DNA of 64,000 bases, from contig NC_050096.1 in NCBI RefSeq assembly GCF_902167145.1, forward strand, positions 85,122,683-85,186,682. The letters run 5' to 3'. The notes under the pieces were generated by a model that worked only from the letters and a program-made list of their open reading frames with translations, made no database searches and had not been told where the DNA came from. The translations under genes and the position numbers were made by a program. The stretch is from Zea mays (taxonomy: Eukaryota; Streptophyta; Magnoliopsida; Poales; Poaceae). Shown here in pieces: positions 23,966 through 35,747 of the stretch (position 1 is its first letter; each line of letters begins with the position of its first letter).

Positions 23966-23985
23966 CCCCTACCTGTCGCGCCAAC
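23966..23985 (-). other. E1 primer binding site
   Basis: Directly after the 5' LTR the minus strand reads GTTGGCGCGACAGGTAGGGG. Two bases after the LTR, TGGCGC begins, as the complement of a tRNA 3' end would. It matches the start expected for tRNA-Asp (TGGCGCC) only over six bases, so the tRNA is uncertain. Confidence 0.6.
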
Positions 23986-25667
23986 TGTCGGCGTTTCGAG
24001 ACCGGGGGGTCCCCGAGCCGACGAGTGAATGCGCTGCGTGCCCCAGCCAGGATGGGTCGAGCGCGTGGGCGAGCGCGAAGGGGGGAGAGGCGAGGTGGCC
24101 GGAGACGGGCGTGAGAGAGGTGGAGATCCCGCGGCCTTCGTGTTCGTCCCGCGCCCAGGTCGGGTGCGCTTGCAGTAGGGGGGTTACAAGCGTCCACGCG
24201 GGTGAGGGAAGCGAGCGGCCCCAAGAGAGCGCCTGTCTCGTCCTCGTCCCCGCGCGGCCAACCTTTTCTAAGAAGGCCCTGGTCCTTCCTTTTATAGTCG
24301 TAAGGAGAGGATCCAGGTGTACAATGGGGGGTGTAGCAGAGTGCTACGTGTCTAGCGGAGAGAGAGCTAGCGCCCTAGGTACATGCCGATGTGGCAGCCG
24401 GAGAGGTCTTGGCACCTTGCTGGCGTGATGTCGTGGCTGTCGGAGGAGCAACGGAGCCTGGCGGAGGGACAGCTGTAGGAGCGGTCGAGTCCTTGCTGAC
24501 GTTGCCTTGCTTCCGTAAGAGAGCTGAGAGCCGCCGTCGTCACAGAGCTTGTGGGGCGCCATCATTGCCCATCTGGAGGAGCTAGCCAGATGGGACGCCG
24601 GTCTTGTTCTTCGTGACCCGAGTCGGCTCGGGGTAGGATGAGGATGGCGCTCCCTGTTGACGTGGCGGGCTCGTGCCCTAGGTCGGGCGACGTGGGGGTT
24701 CCTCCGAAGCCGGGGTCGAGTCTGTCTTCTGTGCCGAGGCTGAGCCCGAGCCCTCGGGTCGGGCGAGGCGGAGATTGTTCGGCCGAGGCCAGGGCGGAGT
24801 CCGAGCCCTGGGGTCGGGTGAAGCGGAGTCCGTCGTCTTCTGGGGCCGAGCCCGAGTCCGAGCCCTAGGGTCGGGCGGAGCGGAGTTCGCCGTCTTCCGG
24901 GTCTTAGCCCGAGTCCGAGCCCTGGGGTCGGGCGGAGCGGAGTTCGCCGTCTTCCGGGTCTTAGCCCGAGTCCGAGCCCTGGGTCGGGCGGAGCAGAGTT
25001 CGCCGTCTTCCGGGTCTTAGCCCGAGTCCGAGCCCTGGGGTCGGGCGGAGCGGAGTTCGCCGTCTTCCGGGTCTTAGCCCGAGTCCGATCCCTGGGGTCG
25101 GGCGGAGCGGAGTTCGCCGTCTTCCGGGTCTTAGCCCGAGTCCGAGCCCTGGGGTCGGGCGGAACGGAGTTTCCTATGGCGCCTTTGGCAGGGCCTGACT
25201 GCCTGTCAGACTCACTCTGTCGAGTGGCACTGCAGTCGGAGTGGCGCAGGCGGCGCTGTCCTTCTGTCAGACTGGTCAATGGAGCGGTGGAGTGACGGCG
25301 GTCACTTCGGCTCTGCCGGGGGGCGCGTGTCAAGATAAAGGTGTCAGGCCACCTTTGCGTTAAATGCTCCTGCAACCTGGTCAGTCGGCGCGGCGATTTA
25401 GTCAGGGTTGCTTCTAAGCGAAGCCAAGGCCTCGGGCGAGCCGGAGGTGTGTCCGCCGTTAAAAGGGGGGCCTCGGGCGAGACGGAAGTCTCTCGAGGTC
25501 GGCTGCCCTTGGCCGAGGCTAGGCTCGGGCGAAGCGTGATCGAGTCACTCGTGTGGACTGATCCCTGACTTAATCGTACCCATCAGGCCTTTGCAGCTTT
25601 ATGCTGATGGGGGTTACCAGCTGAGAATTAGGCGTCTTGAGGGTACCCCTAATTATGGTCCCCGACA
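23986..25667 (-). repeat. E1 5' LTR
   Basis: The LTR is 1682 bp and bounded by TGTCGGCG and CCCGACA. It has seven units of the 57 bp repeat (phrase at 24805, 24862, 24919, 24976, 25032, 25089, 25146). The 113 bp length difference from the 3' LTR equals two units minus one base. Confidence 0.92.
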
Positions 25668-25689
25668 AATTGGAAACCAATCAACCTTC

Positions 25690-25985
25690 CCTGTCTGCAG
25701 TCATGACTTGCTCGACACAGTCACGGCTCGCCCAACGCAGTACGATTCGTTCGAGGCCAACTCCGGGCGGGGAGACGCAGTTCCAATTTGCCAGAGCCCA
25801 ACCTTGGCGGGAGACGCGGTTCCAATTCACCCGGGGCCAACCTTGGCGGAGACACGATTTCGATTGGCCCAAGGCCAACCTCAGCGGGAGACGCGGTTCC
25901 GATTCATCCGAGCGCAGTCATGATTCGCCTAAGCACAGTTACGATTTGACCGAGCGCATCTCCGACTCACCCGAGGGCATCTCGG
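25690..25985. repeat. degenerate minisatellite, 20-21 and ~39 bp units
   Basis: Units of the form CCAACCTTGGCGGGAGACGC followed by GGTTCCAATTCACCCGGGG repeat about four times at 25755-25910, between runs of shorter units such as GCAGTCATGATTCGCCTAAGC. It lies in the right flank of E1. No gene is supported here. Confidence 0.6.
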
Positions 25986-26259
25986 GTCACTGTCTGATGA
26001 TGCCCACACTGGCCCAATTTCAAGCCCAAAAGTGTTTTTTTATTTTTCTCAATCTTTTGACTTGATTGCTTCAATTTCATTTCTAAACACTTGTGCTCAT
26101 GCTCATAAGAGGAGTGTTTGTTCATAGTAATGTGTTGAGCATTTAATCTCCAAAACAACTGAAAATGACCCAAGGGACAGGTACTATTGCCAATTTGAAT
26201 TGCTCATCGAACCTCTGGAGATAATAGTTAACAACTAAAATTAGTTTCAAGCATATTAA

Positions 26260-26436
26260 GAGGTGTTTGGTTTCTAGGAGCTAATTTTTAGTTCCTCTAT
26301 TTTATTCCATTTTAGTCTCTAAATTTCTAAATACAGAAACTAAAACTCTATTTTAGTTTCCATATTTGGCAATTTAGAGATTAAAATAGAACAAACTGGA
26401 GGGACTAAAAATTAGTCCCTAGAAACCAAACACCCT
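26260..26436. mobile_element. MITE with long inverted repeats
   Basis: Left end AGGTGTTTGGTTTCTAGGAG and right end, inverted, GGGTGTTTGGTTTCTAGGGA extend into an inverted repeat over most of the ~177 bp element (GCTAATTTTTAGT against GACTAATTTTTAGT). TTAA-like bases flank both sides. The ends and flanks suit a PIF/Harbinger-type MITE. Confidence 0.7.
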
Positions 26437-27375
26437 TTAACTAAAATTTCAAATAATCGTTAGCTGAACCACCAACTAATAGATAATAGCTAAATTTAGT
26501 TGAGAGATTAGAACGGGTCAACTAATAGGCCAACTAATTGTTAGTTATATGTCTCAAATAATTATTAGTTGTTAATGGTTCTAATCCAGCTAAAAGCATC
26601 TCACAACTTATTAGCTGATTAATAATAAGCTCTAAAGGTTTGGAATATTGCCTAAAAGCGAGTCCACTAGTTAGGTTAAGACACCTATATCAGTTAAAAC
26701 TTAGTAAAAAACAGTATTGTCCCTTATTTTTTTCCAACGCGTCTCTCGGTCTCCCCTCGACGCTCGTTCAACCACATCGCTCGTCCATAGAAGGCCACGC
26801 TCGCCTGAATCGTCGTTGCTCAACAGAAACACCGCCAACTGATCCCTGCTAAGTGTGCGAACTCTTGTCGGACTAGTCGGCGCCACGCCATCGTGGTCCT
26901 CCTTTTCACTGCACCTTGATTGGTCCTTCGCCTCTTCGTTCTAGCACCCTAGCCGTCGGCAGCTAGAGTTAGACAACTCGAATGTCACTCTTGTTGCAGT
27001 GTAAAATCCATTTCTCAGAGAAAAAAGATGGAGGCACTATGCAAAACTAGTAGGTTCAACCTACTTATGAGCTGGAGGTTTCAAATAGACACCCGCTAAT
27101 AGTTAATCAGTTAATAGTTGGATCATCTATTTCAGCTAATAAACTATTAGCTAACTGATTATTAGCTCTAGTGGTTCTAAATATGACACTCTAACGATTA
27201 GGGCCCTCATGAGTCTTTTTATAAACTCAAGTCATATACTCATATTTACGAAAATGTTCAAACATCACGATAATACTAATTGCAAGATCATGATGAATAA
27301 AAATTCATTCCACTTTAAGAAACGAATAAAAACACATCATCTTGTTTCATTGATTTTAACAAATATGAAAACAAA
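26437..27375. other. AT-rich stretch without genes
   Basis: I see no gene. Short phrases such as CTAATAGTTA, TTAGCTAA and GCTAATAA recur in both orientations at 26450-26640 and 27095-27170, around a GC-richer middle (26740-26960). They may be the ends of one more non-autonomous DNA transposon, whose exact borders I could not fix. Confidence 0.3.
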
Positions 27376-28013
27376 CATAATGAAAGTCGTCTAGAGGGGG
27401 TGAATAGGAGACACCTAAAAATTATAAACTTTGAACATGCACTTCACCCGGGGTTAGGTTTAAAAATAAATAATTATAAATTTGGAGTGCAGAAGATAGT
27501 TCTTCTTGCTATGAGTTGCTCAATCAATACGGATAACTTTAGGAGCTAACTCAAAACAATGTGAGCAAGAGAACTTTTAGTTATAAAGAAGAGGGAAGAA
27601 ACAAATCAAGTGGTGAAGATCAACACAAATGAACACGGTGATTTGTTTCCCGAGGTTTGGTTCCAATGAACCTACTCCCCGTTGAAGAGGCCACAAAGGC
27701 TGGGTCTATTTCAACCCTTTCCCTCTCTCAATCGATCACCTAGGCCGGTTGAGTGCTTCTTCTTAATCACTCAGGTCACAAAGACCTCGCAAGGATCACC
27801 ACACACTTAGGTATCTCTTGCTTGCTTTACAAATCACTTGGAAAGTTTAGAAGAAGAAGAAGAAGAAGGCAACCAAGCAACAAGAGCAACAATTGAAACA
27901 CAAAGCACCCTCTCTCAAGTCACTAAACACTTTTGATCACTTGACTTTGATTATGGCACTTGGAGAGGATTGAAGGCTTTGAATGTGTCTATGGAGTGTA
28001 TTCTTTGCTCTTG

Positions 28014-31000
28014 TGTCACACCCGGATTTATAGGATAAAGCGAGGTGTGTCTCACATGTGCGCTAAGGAAGAACATCACATATAATGACAAAGTGTATAG
28101 AGATAAATGTCATAAATATCATAAATGTAATTATTATATGGCGGAAGTCTTACAAAAATAAATGACAATAATAAAGCGAACTAAATATTATTTCCCTAGT
28201 GCCACAAAGCTCACTGGGAGACGCCACCTAGATCAATTAAGCTTCATTGTAGGGCGGCTCCTCTTCAACCACCTGCTCTTCACCTGTGGAGGGGTTTATA
28301 TATCGCAAGAGTGAGCTCACAAAAGATCATAGCTCAACAAGTTGTGGGGAATAATGTGCATGAACTCATCAAAGGTGGGAGTTCATGTGAAGTGTAAGGC
28401 TGATCAATAAATAAAGGTTGAAGCTGAGCATTGCTTTTATAAGTTGGTCAAAATTTTATTAGCAGTTACTAAATGTAAGTAAATACCAAACCATAATAAT
28501 AGTAAGTCAAAATAATAATAAATCTCAGTGCGATGCAAATGACAAATTGAATTTAATTCCATAAATTAATCATATGAATGTCCGAGCCGCTCATGACCGT
28601 GAGCACGGCTAGTATACCAGTTTTACACTCTGCAGATGTTGCGTATCTTTACCCACAAGTCGTGTTACCCATTTGCCACGGGGTGATCGGACCCCATACA
28701 CCTCTACCAAGGAAGCGAGGCAGGGTACCACTACGAGGCCTTTACAAAGTTCCACTAGTTTCAGAAAACCCGCTACAGTTTCTAGGAAGCTCCAATGCAG
28801 GCATCCCTCGCATGTCCGTCATCACAGCAAAATCAACCCAAGGACCTCCCTACACTGACCACTCCCCTACTGCCCTTGTCCCTATCGAGTAAGGTAGTCC
28901 TCCACTAGCTTTCCTAGTTAGTCAGCCAAGGACGTCCCATACCACCCTTGTGGTAGCACTGTTTTCTCGGGTGGTTCTCCATGTTCCAATTAACATAATG
29001 ATCTTATCATGTATAGTAAATAATAAACTGATAATAAAAGTGTAATCATAAATAATGTATATCTCCATACCCAAAACCACATAAAGCAATAGCAGGTACT
29101 ACCCAAAATTTAGTGGTAAAACAAGGTATAAAGATAACCAAACTAGGGTAACCTATTGGGTCCCATCAAAATTAACCTATGCAGATCACTATGATTAATA
29201 AGAACATGACTCGGTAAAAAGAAGTGATCAAGGGCACAACTTGCCTTCAACGAGCTCCTGCTCAGCAGTCTCCACCTGGTGAACCACTGGATCCTTAGTA
29301 GCTTGCTCGTCTACTCGCAACAATACAAACAAACATAGTATAGCAGAAATTAACATCACACCAAACAATAGAACAGAATGCATGATAACATTCTACACTG
29401 CTAACGAGATCGTAGGAATAAGAATCACTAAATTCGGAATTACAGTTATTCAGTTATGAATTTGTAAAGTTATTTAGTACCTAGAATAGATTAATTCAAG
29501 TGAATAATTTTAGTTCAAGTTTTATGGCTAAACAAAGTTACCATGTGAGAAACAATATTAAAACAAAATTAATGCCTTTGGAATAAATCAATTTGGAGCT
29601 AAAATGAATTAAATATGATTTATACAAGTTTCTGGAATTATTTTTGTATTAAAAATCAATTTCCAATATTATTTATGTGGTTTTGTCTGTCCTCTGGATT
29701 GCCCATCAATTCCTAGAGAGTGCAGGGGCTATCACACAAAAGACTCTAGACTCAGGTTACTGCCGTAAGGACGACGGGTTGGTTTTCTAAAAACCTAGGG
29801 TCTTTTTTGCAAGACTGACCGGCCGAAGGGATATCAGTGGTTCTCGATCGTCCGATTAAACTTCAGTGGCCAGGATTAGATTCGGGTTAAAATGAATCGG
29901 TATCTAATAGGGGCCCTAAGATGGAACATGAACGGCTCAGATTTTATGGTGGTCGAAACACTGCGGATCGCCCGATCAGAGACGGACGCGCCAGATTAGA
30001 TCATCCATATTGCGAAACGATACGCGATAACGACCGCCTCTCAACAGATCAACGATCGATATTTTAAGTAACCTGGATTTATCCTGATCCACACGATATA
30101 GGATCGACGGCTCGATCGAATGAGACGAAGGGGTACGTTCTGGTTTAATCTATGTCGTTTGAACCCGATCGGACGGTGCCGACTCCATCTCCACCAACAA
30201 CTCACTCTCCTCCCGACGGCACGACGCGCCGCCGATGAACAAACGTCGTCAACGATGTCAATTGAGCCCGCTACTATGCAATTCTTCAATTACAAGATTC
30301 TACACGCTTGTAAGAAGAAAACGGGTCGGTTGAGAATTAACTCAACGTCAATTAGTAGCCGTTTGCAGCAGCCCACGCACCGAGTGAATTCGCATCCGAG
30401 AGCGGACAACGGCGAGCAATTGATGTCGGTCCGATGACTCACGGACCCCCCGGTTAACACCACCGCGAGTGCAATCCCCCGACGAAGATCTCCAACCCAA
30501 TGACGACGCCCAGACGCGGCCCTGGCCGAGAATGGCGAAGCAGTGCTCTCCCTCCCTCAACTTACACTCCGACGCCGACCGAATTTCGGTTAGTGGCTAG
30601 GTAAGGTGGACACAGGGCGTCACGGACGGGTTGGGCATCTTATACGCACGGATTTAGCCAACACACGATGCCACCCTCCCGAGATCCCCGGCAAGGTCGA
30701 CGCGGCGCGCGGGGGGGGGGGGGGGGGGGGGGGGTTCGTTGCGCCACTACGGAGCTGGTTTTGGATCCGACTGACAGAGCGGCCCCAGTCGTCAGCCACT
30801 CGGTTACTCACATCCACGCGCTGCGAGCGACAGATCCATGGGCCCCAGATGTCAGGGTCAAGCGGCGCGGTCGAGCGGGTCTGGTTGGGCCAGCGCGAAG
30901 GACTGCCCAAATGGGCCGAATTGGAGAGGAGCGGCCCAGCCTTGGTTTTCTTTTCTTTTTCTGCCTTTCTTTTTCCCTTTTATTTTCAATTCCCAATTTG

Positions 31001-31378
31001 AAGTTCAAATATGAATGTGAGTTATGTACTCAAAATAAAGGTAGACTTTAATCATACCAATATGGTTGGGTTTATATTTTTATAAATTTCGTTTTGTATT
31101 TTATAGTATTTCTCTCTTTGTTTTCTATTTTCAAATCCAATTTCAATTTAGGTTTTACTTCAAATCTTCATCTCATCATAATTATATTTTTATTCATATT
31201 ATTGTTTTTTTATTAAGTGCACAACCAAACAAAACTCCAGCATGATGCATGTCTTATTTGGATTTTTAATAAGGGATTATTCCCTCTTAATTATGATTAT
31301 GCACATGTCTCAAGAAGTAGATGATAAATCACATAAGGAGATCAATTCTTTTATAAGTCTTATAATTTGGGTATTACA
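28014..31378. mobile_element. nested 3.4 kb solo LTR, probably Tekay/Del-type gypsy
   Basis: It starts TGTCACACCCGGATTTATAGG and ends GGGTATTACA, flanked by TCTTG at 28009-28013 and 31379-31383. Its 3365 bp hold no pol or gag. Length and the TGTCACACCC start resemble the long LTRs of maize Tekay/Prem1-like chromoviruses, though this name is from memory. ORFs inside (for example 28578-28892) show no domain. A run of 24 G lies at 30711-30734. Confidence 0.82.
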
Positions 31379-31497
31379 TCTTGTATTGAATGTAGAGAGT
31401 GGAAAGCTTGGATGACTTGAATGATGGTGGTTGGGGGGTATTTATAGTCCCAACCAACATTCTAGCCGTTGGCTGAGTTCTCTGTCGATGGGCACAC

Positions 31498-31890
31498 CTG
31501 ACAGTTCAGTGTGCACCGGACACTACTATTCACTGCCCGGTGTGTGCCACATCAGCCGACCGTTGGGGTTTGATGCAGTTGACCGTTGAAGTCGTCTGTC
31601 ATTTTGGTGCACCGGACAATCTGGTGGCACACCGGACAGTCTAGTGCGACCTGACGTCGCAGACTGTCTTCTGACTTCTGACGCTTCAGACTGTTGTGCA
31701 GTCGACCACAATCGACCGTTGATGAAGTCGGTCGTTGCTTCGTGGGCTCACCGGACAGTGCGGTGACACATCAGACAGTTCGGTGATTTTTAGCCGAGGA
31801 GTGTTGAGAATTCCCGAGAACGGCCAGTTCGCTGGGTGCTCCAGCCTGGGCACCAGACACTATCCGGTGCACACCGGACAGTCCGGTGCG
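31498..31890. promoter_or_regulatory. paired palindromes in the Sirevirus solo LTR
   Basis: Palindrome half-sites of CGGACAGTCCG type start at 31498/31517, 31613/31633, 31752/31772 and 31854/31875. They are again pairs, but spaced 19-21 bp rather than 22 bp as in the LTR at 5369. The last pair includes CACCGGACAGTCCGGTG. Confidence 0.6.
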
Positions 31891-32675
31891 CCACAGGCTG
31901 GTGCATGTCTGTTTTGCTCCAAACTTGTAGAATTGCCCCCAAAGTCATTTTCTTTGTATGTGTATATGAACTTTATGTACCTGAGTAAAATATCAACTAG
32001 GCAAACCAGTTAGTCCATAAGGTTTGTGATAGTCGTCGAACACAAAAATCGATTATAGGAAATGTTTGATGTCATTTCCCTTTCACATAATAAATATAAA
32101 ATTGAACAAAAACAATAAATTTAGCATATTTGTTTTCATCTCTAATCATAAGTTGTCTCACAAGAAAAGAAAAGGTTTTATCTATAAAAATGTTAGGCTG
32201 GTTCTAGTGATATCATCCACTCAATCCACTATCACCTAGTCCACGTTACTGCCACTTGAGCAGTCCTCTGAGCTCTCGCCTCAACATCTTCAATAGTCAT
32301 AACTTATCGCCAACCAACAGTCATATCAGTCGCCACATCAACTTCTGTCTTCTAGACTTAATCTTACCCTCTATTTCAAACACATACAATGATTTAACCA
32401 ACTATTTTTATTGAATTTAAATTACTCGCAAAATACATGATAATTAAAATTAAAAGTTACATAATAATTTTTAAAAACAAAAAACTATATTATAAAATTA
32501 CATAACTCTAATTATTACCTCCACGATGACTCTATATAAATTTAAATTAAATCTCGTTAGAAATGAGTATAAATTGGTGAGCTTGTATTTGTGCATCCAT
32601 GTGAATGCTATATGTGAGACTAGACAGTGCATTATAGTGAATTAGTGGTCCTGCACTAGATTCAAAAGTCTCCTA

Positions 32676-33000
32676 GGCCTCATCCAGATCATCCTCATGC
32701 TCATCATCGATGATCATGTCGTGCAATATAACACAAACCCATATGATTAGACTAAGAGTACATTGGGAATAAGAGTGATTAGGAACTGCTATTACGCTAA
32801 ATCGTGACTTCAAACGTCAAAAATCGTACTCAATATCTTTGTTCCAAACAACATGCATGCATGTGAAGTACTGTCGCGCTTGGGTTTGTGTAAGTGCCCT
32901 CCCTTTCATGAATACAGACCATGAAGGATATATATCGTCCACGAGGTAGTATCCCTTGTTGTACCATGAAGATCAATATAGGAGCTTCACCTCTAATAAC
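32676..33000 (-). pseudogene. PIF/Harbinger (HARBI1-like) transposase fragment
   Basis: Translated on the minus strand in more than one frame, the segment gives NKGYYLVDDIYPSWSVFMKG (about 32960-32900), then YFTCMHVVWNKDIEYDF, RLKSRFSVIAVP and VCVILHDMIIDDEHEDD (about 32750-32690). GYYL-D-IYP-W and VILH-MI-DDE are known C-terminal motifs of plant PIF/Harbinger transposases. Stops and frameshifts interrupt it. Only the C-terminal third is recognisable. Confidence 0.75.
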
Positions 33001-33047
33001 ATCAATGAAGATTGATTGAACATATTGCTATTATTATTAGAGCCCAC

Positions 33048-33284
33048 CACTACGAAAAATGCCCGCCACACACGAATTATTGGAGCTAAAACCAGTCTCC
33101 TTTATTTGTAGATGGATTAGGAACGAAATTTAATTTTTAGAATTTGTTTTGCATTTTTAGAGCTCTAACAGTAAAAAATGTCTACTTTTGAATGACTACT
33201 CCACGTGACACTGACTGGGTCGTTGCCACGTGTGGGCGATACCACCTATTGGATGCTACAATGACAGACGGTACTGTCACTCTC
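33048..33284 (+). mobile_element. CACTA transposon terminus, cut by E2
   Basis: CACTACGAAAAATGCCCGCC at 33048 looks like a CACTA 5' end. The sequence runs on without a gene to the E2 LTR at 33285. The other end is absent, probably lost with the truncated side of E2. Confidence 0.4.
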
Positions 33285-35014
33285 TGTCGGCGTTTCGAGA
33301 TCGGGGGGTCCCTAAGCCGACGAGTGAATGTCGCCGCGTGCCCTAGCCCAGATGGGTCGACGCGAGGCCGAGCGCGAAGGGGGGAAGTGAGGTGGCCGGA
33401 GATGGGCGTGAGAGAGGTGGAAATCCCGCGGCTTTCGTGTTCGTCCCGCGCCCAGGTCGGGTGCGCTTGCAGTAGGGGTTACAAGCGTCCACGCGGGAGA
33501 GGGAGCGAACGGCCTCACGCGAGCGCCTGTCTCATCCTCGTCCCCGCGCGGCCAACCCTCTCTAAGAGGGCCCTGGTCCTTCCTTTTATAGGCGTAAGGA
33601 GAGGATCCAGGTGTACAATGGGGGGTGTAGCAGAGTGCTACGTGTCTAGCGGAGGAGAGCTAGTGCCCTAAGTACATGCCGTTGTGGCAGCCGGAGAGAT
33701 TTTGGCACCCAGCTGGTGTGATGTCGTGGCCGTCGGAGGAGTGCTGGAGCCTGGCGGAGGGACAGCTGTCGGAGCTGTTGAATCCTTGCTGACGTCCCCT
33801 TGCTTCCGTAAGGGGGCTGAGAGCCGCCGTCGTCACAGAGTATGCGGGGCGCCATCATTGCCTATCTGGCGGAGCGAGCCAGATGGGACGCCGGTCTTGT
33901 TCCCCGTGGCTCGAGTCAGCTCGGGGTAGGGTGATGATGGCACCTCCTATTGACGTGGCAGGTCTGCGCCCTAGGTTGGGTGATGTGGAAGCTCCTCCGA
34001 AGCCGAGGTCGAGTCTGTCTTCCGTGGTCGAGGTTGAGTCCGAGCCCATGGTTCGGGCGAGGCGGAGACCGTCGGCTGAGGCTAGGGTGGAGTCCGAGCC
34101 CTGGGGTTGGGCGGAGTGGAGTTCGTCGTCTTCCGGGGCTAAGCCCAAGTCCGAGCCCTGGGTCGGGCGGAGCGGAGTTCGTCGTCTTCTGGGGCTGAGC
34201 CCAAGTCCAAGCCCTGGGTCGGGCGGAGCGGAGTTCATCGTCTTCTGGGGCTGAGCCCAAGTCCGAGCCCTGGGTCGGGCGGAGCTGAGTTCGTCGTCTT
34301 CTGGGGCTGAGCCCAAGTCTGAGCCCTGGGTCGGGCGGAGCGGAGTTCGCCGTCTTCCGGGGCTTAGCCCGAGTCCGAGCCCTGGGTCGGGCGGAGCGGA
34401 GTTCGCCGTCTTCTGGGGCTTAGCCCGAGTCCGAGCCCTGGGTCGGGCGGAGCGGAGTTCGCCGTCTTCCGGGGCTTAGCCCGAGTCCGAGCCCTGGGTC
34501 GGGCGGAGCGGAGCTTCCTATGGTGCCTGCGGCCGGGCCTGACTGCCTGTCAGCCTCACTCTGTCAAGTGGCACCGCATTCGAAGCGGCGCAGGCGGCGC
34601 TGTCTTTCTGTCAGACCGGTCAGTGGAGCGGCGAAGTGACGGCGGTCACTTCGGCTCTGTCGGCTGAGGGGCGCGCGTCAGGATAAAGGTGGCAGGCCAC
34701 CTTCGCATTAAATGCTCCTGCAATTTGGTCGGTCGGTGCGGCGATTTGGTCAGGGTTGCTTCTTGGCGAAGACAGGGCCTCGGGCGAGCCGGAAATATGT
34801 TCGCCGCTGGAGGGGGGCCTCGGGCGAGACGGAGATCCTCCGGGGTCGGCTGCCCTTGTCCGAGGCTAGGCTCGGGCGAGGCGTGATCGAGTCCCTCGAA
34901 TGGACTGATCCCTGACTTAATCGCACCCATCAGGCCTTTGCAGCTTTATGCTGATGGGGGTTACTAGCTGAGAATTAGGAGCCTTGAGGGTACCCCTAAT
35001 TATGGTCCCCGACA
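33285..35014 (-). repeat. E2 3' LTR
   Basis: The LTR is 1730 bp, from TGTCGGCGTTTCGAGATC to GGTCCCCGACA. It contains eight units of a 56-57 bp repeat homologous to the E1 repeat (phrase GCCCTGGGTCGGGCGGAGC at 34098, 34154, 34211, 34267, 34323, 34379, 34435, 34491). Confidence 0.92.
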
Positions 35015-35035
35015 GTAGCCCCCGAGCCTCGAAGG
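35015..35035 (-). other. E2 polypurine tract
   Basis: The minus strand reads GAGGCTCGGGGGCTAC directly before the LTR, identical to E1. Confidence 0.7.
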
Positions 35036-35747
35036 GAGTGTTAGCACTCGCTTGGAGGCTTTCGTCGCACTTTTTTGCAAGGGGGACCAGCCTTTCTCGG
35101 TTGCGTTTTGTTCCGGCGGGTACGCGCGAGCGCACCCGCCGGGTGTAGCCCCCGAGGCCTCGGAGGAGTGGTTTGACTCCTCTGAGGTCTTAATGCCTCG
35201 TGTAATGCTTCGGCTGGTCTAGTCGTTCCCTCATGCGAGCTGGCCGTAGCCCGGGTGTACGGTCGGGTCCTAAGTTCTCGGGCTGGTATGTTGACGCTGT
35301 CAACGGTGTGGCCGGAGCCGGGTTTGCGAGAGCAGCCCCCGAGCCTCTGCACAGGGCGAGAGGGCGATCAGGGTCAGACTCGAGTTTTTTACATACGCCC
35401 CTGCGTCGCCTTTCCGCAAGGAGGAGGGGGGAGAGCGCCATGTTGCCCTCGGTGGGCGCCGAACATGGTGTCTCCGGTGAGCTGCAGGCGGGTGATCCGA
35501 GTGGACGTCCGTGCCCCGTTCGTTAGGGGTCGGCTAGAGGCCCAGAGGCGCGTCCAAAAGTACCTGCGGGTGATCTGCCGGACCCGGTCCCCTGGCGACG
35601 GGGTCCGAGGGCTCGATGCCTCCCTCTGATGGGATTCCGTTACAAGATCGTTCCCGCTGGTCTCGGAAATGTCCTAGGGTACCTCGGGAGCGCAGCCTGA
35701 GCCTTGGTTATGTATCGAACGTACCCATGGTCATCCCTCGCTCTGTG

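Larger units (their letters stand above)
11733..25667 (-). mobile_element. E1: complete Ty3/gypsy retrotransposon, Tat lineage
   Basis: The element is 13,935 bp. It is bounded by TGTCGGCG at 11733 and CCCGACA at 25667, with the 5 bp target duplication AATTG at 11728-11732 and 25668-25672. On the minus strand the order is LTR, primer site, gag, protease, RT, RNase H, archaeal-type RNase H, integrase, a 4 kb non-coding part with an antisense ORF, polypurine tract, LTR. RT before integrase makes it gypsy, and the second RNase H places it in the Tat lineage. The two LTRs differ at about a dozen sites in ~1.5 kb, which means roughly 0.3 million years at the often used 1.3e-8 rate. Family naming (Huck/Flip/Cinful-Zeon-like) is from memory of the LTR start only. 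Confidence 0.93.
27381..32085 (-). mobile_element. Sirevirus solo LTR, split by a nested solo LTR
   Basis: On the plus strand it begins TGAAAGTCGTCTAGAGGGGG and ends ATTTCCCTTTCA, so it is an inverted copia LTR with TGAAAG/CTTTCA borders. CATAA flanks both ends (27376-27380, 32086-32090). No internal retrotransposon sequence is present. Subtracting the insert at 28014-31378 and its duplicated site leaves about 1335 bp. It carries CCGGACAGTCCGG palindromes at 31498-31890. Confidence 0.88.

Noticed and set aside
11733..25667. Claim that E1 was already defective when it inserted
   Set aside because: Only one private nonsense codon and two one-base losses are seen. At ~0.8% LTR divergence they may have arisen after insertion, so the sequence cannot decide.
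28578..28892. 104-residue ORF in the nested solo LTR
   Set aside because: Non-coding LTR sequence; no motif and no conserved partner in the window.
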